NCBI RefSeq assembly: GCF_016808095.1
Contig: NC_068970.1
Span: forward strand, 16,598,501 to 16,662,500
Reading direction: 5' to 3'
DNA length: 64,000 nt
Origin: Vigna angularis
Lineage: Eukaryota > Streptophyta > Magnoliopsida > Fabales > Fabaceae
Under the pieces are notes generated by a model. That model did not search any database. It was not told the origin of the DNA and saw nothing but the letters and a program-made list of their open reading frames with translations. Both the position numbers and the translations under genes were made by a program. Position 1 is the first letter of the stretch; each line of letters opens with the position of its first letter. Below, piece after piece: positions 51,512-63,643 of this stretch.

Positions 51512-52368
51512 TGAATGAAAAGTAATAAAAACTAAGAAGAGGACATCATCAAGATATATGAAGTGGAGCTTGCAAGCTTAAGTAAGCCGCAGATGTTGAA
51601 GTATAGGAAGTAAATTCAAAGCCGACAAATTAACGTTTGACTTCACTGAGTCGATCTTATTGGACTTTTCCGTATTTCTATGAACACTAATTTGGAAGTG
51701 TTGACATGGTAACTATTTTGAAAGTCATAAGCACCATGGCCTTTTGGGCATTTTCTTTGCTTGCGCAATCTACTTTCTCCTAATTCGTTGTTGCAACGTA
51801 AATAAGTTGTCTCACTCTTTTGTGTTTTCTCATGAGCAATATTTTGAATCTCAAAACATTTCCGTTTTGATTCTCATTAGATATTTTTGACATAAAAATA
51901 TTATTTATTCAGAAACAATGATTTGATAACTATTATACATATATATAATATTAATTATCAATAAATAATAAAGAAACAAGCGCAAAAAAACTAGACAAAG
52001 TCTAATGAATTAGACACAAGTGATGAAGGCAATACACACCTCAAATAAATAGACAGCGTTAACACGTGTATATCACAAGATGCATTTGATAAAATGCACG
52101 AACGTCTAACGTGAAGAAAGTTTACTCATGATACAATCAGATTGCTTTGGATGAAAAACCTTCCAATTCTGGTCCTCTAACTTTGAGGTCTCTGCAGAGC
52201 GTTAAATGTTAAACGCCATTCAACAGGGCTCTTCGTTTCAAATGGGTTAAAGGTGATGAATTTGTTTTGTAAAAAAAAACTAAATGACGCTTCTACAAAC
52301 AAAAAATCAACTGCAAAGTAAATAAATACTTTTTTTTAGAGGAAGAAGCAAGCCTTCATGCCCTCACT
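51512..52368. other. Spacer between purine permease copy 2 and the VPS55-like gene
   Basis: Upstream region of purine permease copy 2 and 3' flank of the VPS55-like gene. No gene is seen. Confidence 0.45.
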
Positions 52369-53094
52369 TCAAAGAATACTATAATCATCTTCATCGTTCA
52401 TCCTTATGAAAAACATTATGGCAGATACAAACACAAAGAATGAAGAGAGTTCCATAGCAAGTGCTCCCCAACTGATAACACCAGCATGCTTTAATATGGC
52501 TGGAATGGCAATGCTTCCAACAGCTGATACCCCACTTATGAACTTGGTTGCATTCACCCAGCTGTTCCATCATTTATCAGACCACAAATTAAAAAAAAAT
52601 AAAAAAAATTAAATCATTCCCCAGCTTGGACTAGGAAAATTCAAACACAAACTTATTTTGTTTTTCCAGACAAAAGTTAAGGATTTACGTGTTATCTGAT
52701 TCAGAAAATACAGAAGAACGTTCAGATCCCGCAAAGAAGAGCAAAGGTACTGGAAGAATCACATATGTTATAACTGCATGAGGAATAATTTTTTTTTAAT
52801 AACGTACAAGAATATTTTTTAATTAGCATTTTAGAGAATCAATTCAATGATGCTTATCTTACCAGTTAGCATTGGCCACCAATTTTTATATAATGCACAT
52901 GCCTGCCACACAGAACAAATCTTAGTATAAACAGTGAAATTTTTTACCACTCCCTGCAGTCACATATTTATATAGGTGGAGAAAAAAATACTGACCAAAA
53001 TGTGCAAGACAACTCCTCCAGAGACCAAAACTGCTAAAAGGAGAAGTTTCCCTGTGTTCAAGCAGTAACGAATATATCCTGGAAACTCTGCCAT
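52369..53094 (-). CDS. VPS55: VPS55 / LEPROT family membrane protein
   Basis: A small four-helix membrane protein of endosomes; VPS55 works with VPS68 in sorting from late endosome to vacuole. Four minus-strand exons join in frame to 138 aa: 53094-52996 (MAEFPGYIRYCLNTGKLLLL), 52902-52863 (ACALYKNWWPMLT), 52773-52689 and 52561-52369. Hydrophobic helices: LLLLAVLVSGGVVLHILACALY, the VITYVILPVPLLFFAG segment, the KFISGVSAVGSIAIPAIL segment and the ELSSFFVFVSAIMFF segment. The conserved NWWPM and GSIAIPAILKHAG motifs are present. It ends DEDDYSIL. The size fits plant VPS55 proteins (about 130-140 aa). All introns are GT-AG. Confidence 0.92.
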
Positions 53095-55119
53095 CTCCTA
53101 CTCAGCTCATTTTATGAAAACGAATATCTGAATAAAAATATAATAACATAATGCTATGATGCTCGAAACAAAAAATAGGATAAGAATGTTTGGAATGATA
53201 TTTCGTTGATCTGCAGCAGCAAAGGTTTTTAAGCGGTTGGAGCTAAGTTTGTTCATACATAGGGCAAACTTATTCCCAACCTTTTTATGAGATAAAAATA
53301 AAAAGAAAAAATAAATTAATTTTTATATACTAATTTATAGAAATTTTTAGATATTGTATTAAATTTTTATTTTTCATTAATGAATAAATTAACGTTAACT
53401 TGCAAATAAAAATATTTTTTATTTTATTTCTTTGTTCTCTTCAGGATATTAAATAACTAGTTCAATCCTATCTTAAAACAGTTTGTTACATCTACTCCAC
53501 CAGCGTCCATCCACCAGTCATAGAGCGTTCCCCAAAGCTTCGTCAAATAGAAATTGTATTGACAAAAAATAAAATAATTTTTTTTATTAGGCATCTCGAC
53601 CAGTTGTTGTTGAACTTCTTTTTACTTAGACTGGTAGTGGCATTCTCGTGAATGTTATTTTTTTACTCGTCTTTCAAACATGTTCTTTGTTATTAGTTAA
53701 ACTGATAATATCGTAAATAAAACTAATCAAATAAGTGTAGTGTGATTCTTTGAGTTCAAATAAATTGTAATAAATGAGTTAACATAGTGACAATAACTTG
53801 TAACTCTCATCTCAGTCCAATAAATAAAATTTGAGGTACCATAATTTAAATAATTCTATTAAATATTATTTCTTTTCTAAATGGTGGAAGTTAGGGATGG
53901 TAAGAGGGTAGAGGCGGATGGTGTTCGGGTATGAGTATTATATCTTTATCTCTAAAATAAAAATTTATCCTGTCTCTGATATTTAATATAAGAATTATTG
54001 AAACTCAGGGTATATCAGGTATATACAGATCTGATAGAAAATAACTGAGGGTCTGTTTTATTTGATAATGAAATATGGCTTATATAAGCCTTACTGTACA
54101 GCAGAAAAATAGGAGCCTCCTAATAACTAAATATTAAAAGACTGGTTCACCCAATAAAGTAGGAATCTTTTACTGATACATAATTAAACAGTAAAATTAA
54201 ACTTAATATTAACAAGAATAAAATTGTTGTTTCAATTTTTTTTTCCAGAAAATATATATACTCGTATTGTATTTATGTCCACTCTTTTACTTTTGTAAAT
54301 ATTCATTAATTATTTTTATAAAGATATAAAATCACAAGAAAACGTTATATCGTTAAGGATTAGATGTATTTTTGTACGTTAAAATTGGAATTAGTTTTTT
54401 TTTTAATTTATAACTAATTTAATTCTGTAAAAATGTAGAATTTAATTCTTTTTAACTAATTTTTTTAGTTTATTTAATATTTCAAATTTTATAATGATAT
54501 TTAAATTGTTTATTTGACACATCTTGAAAAACATGTTAAAAACATCAAATAAATTTAATAAAATTTAATTAAAATAATTAATTCAATGCATTTCACACAT
54601 TGAATGACTAAATTAAATTAAAGTTTTAAAAAAAACTAATTTTAATTTTTATTAAAAATTAGAAAATCAAAAACATATTTAACCTTATCGTTGATATTTA
54701 AAGTCAAATATAAAAAAGAAAATTATATAAATATTAAATAAAAATATAAGATAATAATTTATTAAAAGTATTAATTATAAAATAAAATAAAATTATCAAA
54801 TATATGTAGCTTATAAATAAATAGGTTATGATTAGAAAAAGTTAATACAAATTTATTGTATTATCTACAAAAGTAAAATAATTTTATATTTAAAACATGA
54901 ATGGGTTTGAAAATAAGAATAAAAACGGGAAGGATACGTATTTCTGTACCAAATTTAAAAATCTAATATCCAAACATGAAAGAAGTGTTGCTAGGATAAC
55001 TAAAGTGATGTCATCAGAATGTTTCACTATATTTAAGGAAAATGTTACATATACATCCAAAGTAACAATGCATACCTCGTCTATAATAATTATAGAGAGA
55101 AAAAGCTAATACAAATATA
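53095..55119. other. AT-rich intergenic region
   Basis: Upstream of the VPS55-like gene, then strongly AT-rich DNA. The open frame at 54897-55109 is lysine-rich and shows no family match. No gene is called. Confidence 0.45.
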
Positions 55120-55439
55120 TGAGATATATAATATGATAAAAAAATAAAAAGAAACAAATGGTGTATAATAGGTATGTTAGGTGCGTAGTAGTATTATCTT
55201 CTTACAGTTTTCTTATTATTTCTTTTTGCTTTTTTTTTTTGCTATGTTTATTTGTAACATTAAATACTTAAGAATGTGTTCAAAATTGTAAATTTTCATT
55301 AGGAAACAGAACGTGAAACTAATTATTTCCTATAAAATTAAAATAACTAAATAAAAATAACTAAATAAACATAATATTAACAGCTGTATCAAATTTATCA
55401 GAACCCTTAAATTCTGTAAAGTAGTGGAAGCCAGGTGGA

Positions 55440-57750
55440 GGGGTGAGAATTTAGAAATTCAGAAAGTGAAAGACAGGTGTGAGCAGCAGAGTGGACCGAT
55501 CGATTTTTTACGATAGTATTTAAGGGGAAATTTCAAATCAGGTATCACTTTCTGCATGCAATCTCTTCCCTAACTTTCTGAAAACTCATTTTCTCCTCAT
55601 TCTCTCTAACTTCTCTCTAAAAATATCATACTTTCCTCCACTGATTTCACGTTTTCCTTCATCTGATCATTCATCAAAGGGTGTTTGAGGTTTGCTGGTG
55701 GCAAAGGTTCTCTTTTCAATCGGTCAAGTGGTACTTTTAGCTGGTAGGTCTTTCTACTTCTAAGAAAGTTTAGTTTTGGGCACATGCAAACCAAGTTTCT
55801 GTTTGCATATGTTTATCTTCTTCTTCTTCATCATCTCTGATCATGTTTCTGATCTTGTGGGTGGTCCGTTTTCCTCAAACAGTGAATCTTGGCTTTGCAT
55901 GTTTGGTGGTGGGCAAATTCTGTACTGAGAGCGGTTCGGTCTGTTAAGAGGTAAGGGAAACTATTTAATATAATTGTGTGTGATATAATTATGTATGGAA
56001 TGAATTGATTTGATGATTGGTATATGATTATATGAAATGTATGTTTTTGGGTTTTGGGAAATTTTGTATAAGTTTATAAGAGTTCTGAAGAATTATGCAG
56101 AAAGGTTGAGTGTTTGGTCTTGACTGTTCGGTTATGATTGGTTAATAATTTATCAGTAGAGTTAGCATTTTAGTCTCAACCGTACATGACCGTTCGGTTT
56201 AGGAAGTGATTGATATATCAAGTGTTAATGGTTTTGTCTTAATGATCAGTCTGGTTGGATTAGGTATTCTGGTTAGTGATAGTTACTATATTATTATTAT
56301 TATTAGACCTTGTCCTTGTACTAGGCTTAAATACATTGGTTATATTGAGACAGTTGTTCCTGTATATAGTTGGACCATATTATCCTAACGATTGGTTTCC
56401 TTAAAAGTATTAGGTTTGATGAATAGTTTGTAGGAGTAATCATAAGTGTTCGGATTAAGTTGTAGTATTCATCTTAGGTTATACTGTTCGGTTTCGTAGT
56501 AATAATTTAGTTGTTTCTAGTAGTCAGCTATTTCTCATTCTTGCTTAGTGAAATACCGCTCAGTCTTGTTTTGTAGATAGTGGAATATCGTTCGATCCTA
56601 ATTTGTGAATAGCGAAATACCATTCGATCTTACATTAAGTGTTTGATCCTATCAGAGTATTCGACTTTAGGCGAGCATTCGGTTTTGGAAGTATTCGGCT
56701 TAATTATAGTGTTCTATCCTTAAATGTGTTCGGCTCATGTTTGAGCCTTACTTGTTAAATGACCGTTCGGTCATAATTGTAGGTTGTATTGATCTTTTCC
56801 ATTCGGTTGTAGGCAGGGGTTGTATTGGTTAAAGTTCGGTCTTCTTTTATGGTATGTTATTTGATCTTCCAATGCTGATTTTATGGTGTGGTTTTGGTTG
56901 TTTATTATAGTATTGATCCTTTATGTATGGGAAATATTATTGGTATTCAAGTAAAAGTTGATACTTCAAGTAATGTGGAAGGGAATTACAAGGAGGAATG
57001 TCTCAGGGTAATGAGTATTAATGTGGTAAAGTATGAATATGAATAGTGAAATCCACGAAGTTCATCCTGATATTCTAATGATTACCAACTCTCAAGTAGA
57101 GATGGGTAATGCATTGTGTGAGAATGGTAGAAGGTCCTAGCTCATAGGTTCTTGGGTGAGTTATAACGGACTAATCTCGGGTGGCAGCTGATGGTTTTCC
57201 AGTTACTACACCACCTGAGTGCATGAACAGCCTCAAGCTACATATTCATACAATCTGGATGGTCAAGTCAGGTGTTGGTTTTAACTGTTGTAGTGCTCGG
57301 TACTGTATTGTTTGTGTTTGTATGAATTGTATGTATGAATGCCCAATTAAATTATAGTAGCTTACCCTTATTTCCTGTTTTTATCCATGTTACTGTTTGA
57401 TTTTCTATTGCAATGATCATCCTTTTTGGATGTGAGCAGAAGGGGAAGAGTTCACTTTGGAACAGGAGTTGGATGGTGAGACTCCTACTGTTTAGGTCAT
57501 GACCTATCGATCATATCAATGTAGATAGTTTTGGTGAAACCGTTCGGTTATTACTTTTGGTTTGTAAATATAATCATTCAGTTATATAAATCTAGTTTGG
57601 TAGTAGTATAGGAAGCTTATGTAAAGATTTAAATTTTATGATTATTTGTAATAACTGTAAGTTTAACTTTATTAATACGCAACTATTCTATTATATTGTT
57701 AAATGATGACACCCGTATATAGTGTAATGCTATATTTTTGGGATGTTACA
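55440..57750 (+). repeat. LTR-like or retroelement-derived region rich in TTCGGT
   Basis: At least ten TTCGGT or TTCGGC strings occur between about 55930 and 57550, mostly within CCGTTCGGT or ATTCGGT. The left part resembles a transcribed leader: GTATTTAAGG near 55516, then pyrimidine-rich CTCTCTAACTTCTCTC. The region ends GGGATGTTACA at 57750, a typical LTR terminus, followed by ATATA. ATATA also precedes TG at 54806 and at 55120, giving two candidate left borders. AT-rich context makes both weak. No coding frame is present, so a solo LTR is the best reading. Confidence 0.45.
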
Positions 57751-59268
57751 ATATAAAAATTAAATATTTCATAAGAAAGTATAAAAAAATTATTGTCTAA
57801 ATTATTAAAAAATTATATTAATTAACTATCATCTTGTCTTTATCCACAAACATCATTTTTGTTTTTCTATTTCAATAACATTGGATGGAGCCTCTAAAGA
57901 AAACAATCACATTTCACATTTTCATAATTATAAAATTTTCTTATTATTATTTTCATATATTTGAACTATGATAATTGATGAATTAAAATAAAAACAATAT
58001 AATAAAAATACGACTATTTAAAAGGATTTTATTATTCTCATAATTGTCATCCCTCAATAAAATGTTAAACAATTTACTTTTTGTAACTTTCTATTTTTGA
58101 GATTTATTTCATTAACATTGTCATCTCATTTCATGTTTCTCTACTTCGAATGTTTAATAAAAACTTCATTACTTTGATCATATTCTAATTCTCCGAAAAC
58201 AAAAACATGAACATCTAATCTAAATCACTGGTCCATCGTTATTATTGGCATGTCACTTTCTCCTTCGAACACAACCACTTCGTTATAACTGCCTCTTTAT
58301 TTTCTAGTTTTCTCTCTGCCACACACCTTCATCCTTGTGGCAACCAAGTTGATCATCATCTGCCCTTCAAATTCTACTACCTTCATCTTCTCATAAAATT
58401 ACTCACACTCCAAAATTTTTAACGTGAAACAATAATTTTACTTTCAATAATAACTATATGGAAATATTTTTTATTCGGAAGATCAAATTATTATTAAAAA
58501 AATTGTGTAAGCAAAATGACAGTTTTTTTTTCTGTCGTTTTTAACTACTGTTATGTTTTTAACTACTGTTATTTATTGGAGCGATAGTTTCAAAAACATT
58601 GTAATTTTGGTCGTAGTATAATATGGATGATATATAGCTGTTGTTAGAATTTATGTGACCCAAATTGCTAACAGCTGTAACAACCATTATTTTATACATG
58701 TATACATTAATGATCTAAAGAAGTAAATAACATAAATGTAATATTTTTACTAAAAATCAAATTCAATAGTAAAACCGCTACTTAAAACTGACATTATTAT
58801 CATGATATTATTACATTTTTAATTATCACTATTATAATTAATATTTAGATATATTATGTCATTATCAAGTATCGTAATTTAATATTTAACTATTTATCTT
58901 TTAGCATAATTTTACTTTCATAATTCAATAAAATTAATTTTTTATGATAATTTAAAATATATGAAAATTTATAACATACAAAAGAAATCAACATCTAAAT
59001 TATTTCATTGTCAACATAATTATAACAAAATACCAAAGTATTCAAGCATTCAAAAATATGACAAGAATGCCAAAATATTAAAGAACATTAAAAAGTTCTA
59101 ATTCTAAGCTGTTTCTCTTCCACACTTATATTAGTATATCGTGTGGGGATGACACACCACTTTCAACGTTTAGTGTGTGCAATGAAGAAAAAATATAAGT
59201 ATATCAATAAGTGAAATTAAAATAAATTAAGAAATCCATACAATAAATTTAAGTAATTTACTAATGTA
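57751..59268. other. AT-rich intergenic region
   Basis: No gene is seen. A short direct duplication GTTTTTAACTACTGTTAT lies near 58540-58575. Confidence 0.4.
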
Positions 59269-59525
59269 AATTATATTTCATTAATATATGGATGTACCAA
59301 ACTAGCAGCCATTACAGCAAGATTTTTAGGAACATCTTTAAAAACAATATTGGCAAGTAGTGTTTTTGATTCTTGATGATTGCAAGCTCATTTTCAATTT
59401 TCACAAACTCCATCTGAAAATCCTCTAACTCTGGATGCTCAAATACCACACCAATGGGATCATTTGGAGATATTTCTAATGTGTTTTATGGATTTTTCAA
59501 CATCAATTCATCAATGTTTTCCTAC
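59269..59525 (-). pseudogene. Decayed coding remnant, possibly transposase-related
   Basis: Read on the minus strand, a segment beginning ENIDELMLKN after a TGTAG acceptor-like site contains a stop, then PIGVVFEHPELEDFQ and KIENELAIIKNQ. A +1 shift continues as KTLLANIVFKDVPKNLAVMA to ASLVH. The continuity of coding-like sequence across a frame change suggests an old exon. The style recalls the C-terminal part of plant transposon-encoded proteins, but I cannot identify the family. Confidence 0.4.
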
Positions 59526-59668
59526 ATAAAATAGGAATAATAGTTAAACATCAATTTATCAGTTTCTAGTTTGCACATTATTCTATTTATAGCACAACAT
59601 CAATTTCCTAGATAAAATAAAACTATGTTGCATACATATGTGCCCCAAAATCTTCAAGCATTTATGAT

Positions 59669-60645
59669 CGATGTGTTGGGTCGAGGAGAGGTTACCTATG
59701 AGTTATACAAACACTAATAACATCTAGAGCTAACTATATAAGAGATCAACACCACTTTCTACCCAAAACCTTAAGATAATGAGTTAACGGATCTTTCATC
59801 CTTATATACTGCTCTACTTTCTCATTTCTATCCAATGTGGGACTTGGACTCACACTTGGATTCCCAACAATCTCCCCCTCAAGGGTAAGTCCCTTCCACA
59901 TAGATATATTCCCCCTCTAGCGGAAGCATTCCCAACCAACCACAACCACGAGTAACCCTTTCCAATCGTCGTATCTTAACGGAAGACTTTCGGTATAGGG
60001 ATCATTATACTCGTATGAGCCGACCACCAAGAAAAACCATTGGCTCTGATACCACTGTTGGGTCTATCGAGTAAGAGGTTACATGTGGGTTACACAAACA
60101 CTAATAACATCTAAGCCAACTATATAAGGGATCGACATCACTCTCTACCCAAAACCTTAAGGCAATGGGTTAACGGGTATTTCATCTTTATATACTGCTT
60201 TACTTTCTCATTTCTATCCAATGTGGGACTTGGACTCACACTTGGATTCTCAACAATCTCCCCCTCAAGGGTGAGTCCCTTCCACATAGGTACATCTCCC
60301 CTCTAGCGGAAGCATTCCCAACCAACACAACCACAAGTAGCCCTTTCTGGCCGTTGTATCTTAACGGAAGACTTTCGGTATAGGGATCATTATACTCGTC
60401 TGAGCAGACCACCAAGACAAACCATCAGCTCTGATACCACTGTTGGGTCTATCGAGGAGGAGGTTACCTGTGGGTTACACAAACACCAATAACATCTGAG
60501 CCAACTATATAAGGGATTGACACCACTCTCTACCCAAAACCTTAAGGCAATGGGTTAACAAGTCTTTCATCTTTATATACTACTCTACTTTCTCATTTAT
60601 ATCCAATGTGAGACTTGGACTCACACTTGCATTCCCAACACGATG
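59669..60645 (-). mobile_element. TRIM retroelement with three LTRs (LTR-internal-LTR-internal-LTR)
   Basis: Three LTRs of about 196-200 bp (59674-59869, 60056-60255, 60441-60640) each start TGTTGGGTC and end CCCAACA or TCAACA. Two near-identical internal domains of about 186 bp (59870-60055, 60256-60440) lie between them. Each internal domain has GAGGGGGAGA (complement) next to one LTR and TGGTATCAGAGC (complement) next to the other, so the orientation is minus. CGATG flanks the whole unit (59669-59673, 60641-60645). No protein is encoded, as expected for terminal-repeat retrotransposons in miniature. Confidence 0.93.
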
Positions 60646-61060
60646 GATATCCACAAAAATTGCATCTTGTGTAAGAAAATTGTAAAAGATACTTGCTCAA
60701 GATATGTTTGCGTTAAGTACTTGAGTGAGTTGTTGAGCTTACTCATTTTCATCAAAGGAGGGTATTTTGCAGTGTTCACATTCAAAAGGGATTTTAAGTC
60801 AATATTTTGATATGTTCAAAGTATTAAAGTAGTAAACCTATATGTTTGTGTTCTATACCATATATTTGTTTCATATGTAAAGAACTTCATTTAAATAAAT
60901 TCAGTTATACAACAAAAATAAAATGTTTTTTTCTTTGTTAACAATGAAGTTTCTATACACTATAATCCTTAGGATCAAATGACGTGCGCACACACACACT
61001 TTGTTCCATTTAAGTTTGTTTGTTTCTTTTTTATTTAAACCAAGGAAAGTTTTGTTTTTA
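60646..61060. other. Spacer, no gene recognised
   Basis: AT-rich DNA with a short (CA)n run near 60990. Confidence 0.4.
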
Positions 61061-62145
61061 CATTTAGTTTAATATCGATTTGGGTTCTATTTTGTCAGTT
61101 TTGTTCAAAGTGGTCTCGGACTATTTCGGATGTTCAAAATGATCTTAATTTTTTATAATTTTTATTCAATTTAGTCTTTTTTTTCTTGACGGTGTCTAAA
61201 ACATTAACAACACAATATTCACGTGAGTTATCAGTGAATGACGTGACTACCACGTCATCTTATCTTCTTCCCAACATCCTCGATTTTATCGTTGCCGCAT
61301 CCTCGGTCACTAAACTCTCCCTCCTCGTCATTATGTCGCCGCAATGCACCACCATCTTCTTCCTCATATCACTACTACGAGACAACCAACATATTCTTCG
61401 AGCAAGCCGCAAATTGCAGATATGTACCTCACAAGTAATCTGCGAAAAAGTATAAATCATGCACGTGACCATGAGAACCTCCATAGCCAGTCACCCAAAC
61501 CAAACGTGAAGCCACCAACAACACAACCACGAACCACCGCAAAAACCTCTATCAGTCACCACTTCCTCGTACCACCAACAGAAGCCACGACAAAACCCTA
61601 ACAACCCATTTTGTGCCTCCTCCATCTGAAGCCCTATTGCATGTTTGAACCGTCAAATCAAAAAGCCAGATACCACAAATTGCAAATGAAACCCAACATC
61701 TCCACTGTTGCAAATTGAATTAACCACGGTGAGGCACCATGTTCGTTCAACCACCATAGATTTCATAGTCGCGAAACCCAACTCGTGAATCATAATCGCG
61801 AAGCATCAAGAACCACAAAACTCTCACATCAGCCACCTGCAAATACAAGTCCTAAATCGTGAACTAGAAAATCCTAGTCACAAAATCCACCTTCATGTTG
61901 TCATAGGAAGCCAAATCCCAAACTAGAAAACCCTAATTGCCATGAGCAACCACGTTAGAAAAAATGGACTATATTATTCACTAATGACTCGGGTGAACAC
62001 TGTCGTTAATGATTTAGATATCGTTAGAAAAAATGATTAAATTGAACAAAAATTACAAAAATTAAGACAACTTGAAACATATGAAGAAATCAATTACCAC
62101 TTTGAACAAAGCTAACCAAAATAGAGATTAAAATAATGTTAAATC
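61061..62145. mobile_element. Element with ~185-bp terminal inverted repeats (MULE-like, non-autonomous)
   Basis: The left arm (about 61061-61245) and right arm (about 61965-62145) are imperfect reverse complements. Shared strings include TTTTGTTCAAAGTGGT, ATCTTAATTTTT, AATTTTTATTCAATTTAGTC and GTGTCTAAAACATTAAC. Long arms suggest a Mutator-like or foldback element. The interior (61260-61960) is richer in C and A (CACCA, AACCAC and AACCCTA strings) than its surroundings and shows no intact gene, though both strands have short open frames. No 9-bp target duplication could be fixed by eye. Confidence 0.6.
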
Positions 62146-63450
62146 ATACTTTTAATGTAACTTTAAAGTGAGTTTCTATAATTTTTTTTATTTCAATATA
62201 TATTTACGTGTTTATGTATTTTTTTTTCATGTTTTCTTTTAATGTTATGATTAAAATTTTATTTATATTTATTAATTTTTTATATCAATTAAGTTTAAAG
62301 TATAATTAAAAAATGTTATTTTCTTGTATATTAAAAAATAATAGATAGAAAATGAGTCAAAAGACCTACCATTAAAAAAAAAGGAGAAAGTTTGACATTC
62401 ATGCATTAAATAGGTTTAGATTAAATCAATTACCGGAACCCTAAGGTTATATATTGCTTGTCGCTGCTTAATTAAATTAGGGAAGTGGCCGAATGGGAAG
62501 ACATTACTAGATTTCTTAATCAACAACTTTTACATATTTCATTAAAATTAACTCATGCGTCAGAACTCAAATCTCTTCATACTTTTTCTTATTTAAATAG
62601 ATGTTGTTCTTAAAATTTTGATTTTAAATATGGACATATTCTCTTGTAAAATGAAATATTTATTTTATTTTATATTTCACATAATTTTAAATATTTTTTC
62701 AATGTACATTATAATTGGTGATTAATTAATAAATGAATAACCACTAAACGCATAATTTAATATCACAAACTTGTTCACTTCAAGCATTTATTTCAAGTTT
62801 GAGTTTTAAATATATAAATATAATTATTTAAATATATTTTAATTTAAATTTTAGGATAATTTTAGTTTTGGCTCCTGAATGTTTTTATTCTCTAAATTAG
62901 AAAACAATATTTAAAATTTTAAACAAAAATATTTAAAAAAAAACTAATTTTTAGTTTTTCAAACTGTTCAAAGATTAAAACTATATTTCTTTTAAATTTA
63001 AAGATATTTAATTTGTGAATGAAGACCCAATTCAATTGTAATTTTTGAAACTTAGAAAAACAATTAAACAAGTTAACTAATGAAAGAGAAGAATCTGTGA
63101 TTCATAATAGTATTTCATTCGATAAGATCTATGGAAAAGTTAAAGTGGTAAAACAAATAGCAAAAAGGTGGAGAATTTCCTAACATGACATTATTTATTT
63201 TTGTTGTTGAAAAAGGGGTAAAAGTAATACTTATGGAAGAAAGATAAATTAATAAGATATGTTGAGTTGGTTGGGTAAAGTTTCATGAGCACTGGAATTC
63301 AATAAATTGAGGGAGCTCAGGGGCAGAATTGCAGGCCAAACGGTGTTAAGTTCTGGATTTGGATGTATTTGAAGCTGTAAGAACACGACAGTCCAAAAAC
63401 TAGAAGGGGAAGTTAAAAACCAAGCAGTAATGAGTTTGTGTTATTGTCTG
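62146..63450. other. AT-rich intergenic region
   Basis: No gene is seen. Confidence 0.4.
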
Positions 63451-63479
63451 TCGGCAATAATAAAGGGTTAATAGCCAAA

Positions 63480-63643
63480 ATTGATGTAGTCCCACTACTC
63501 CAACTGTCAGAACTCATTTTTTTTCTTCTCTTCCCCTTCTCATTTCCCATTTACTAGTCACTTTCCAACTTTCTTCCACTGAAACACACACAACGAGACT
63601 ACACTGCCAACTCTCTTTCTCTCTCACTCTCTCAAAGTATCAG
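63480..63643 (+). promoter_or_regulatory. Probable first, untranslated exon and promoter of a gene beyond the right edge
   Basis: The sequence changes to a pyrimidine-rich, CT-repeat leader (CTCTCTTTCTCTCTCACTCTC) ending in AAAGTATCAG followed by GTAACTC, a good donor at 63644. The intron-like DNA after it has no long coding frame. An AATAATAAAGG box near 63458 could serve as a TATA element. The downstream coding region is outside the window. Confidence 0.4.

Noticed and set aside
54897..55109. 70-codon plus-strand frame MNGFENKNKNGK
   Set aside because: Low-complexity AT-rich DNA with no family match or splice partners.
59674..60640. Cassandra-type TRIM carrying 5S RNA sequence
   Set aside because: I could not recognise the 5S RNA internal promoter or body in the LTRs.
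59669..60645. Reading the three 200-bp repeats as a satellite or CRISPR-like array
   Set aside because: Primer-binding and purine-tract motifs plus the CGATG duplication identify a TRIM retroelement.
61186..61601. Overlapping frames on both strands
   Set aside because: They span the inverted-repeat arm and interior of the MULE-like element, with no domain.
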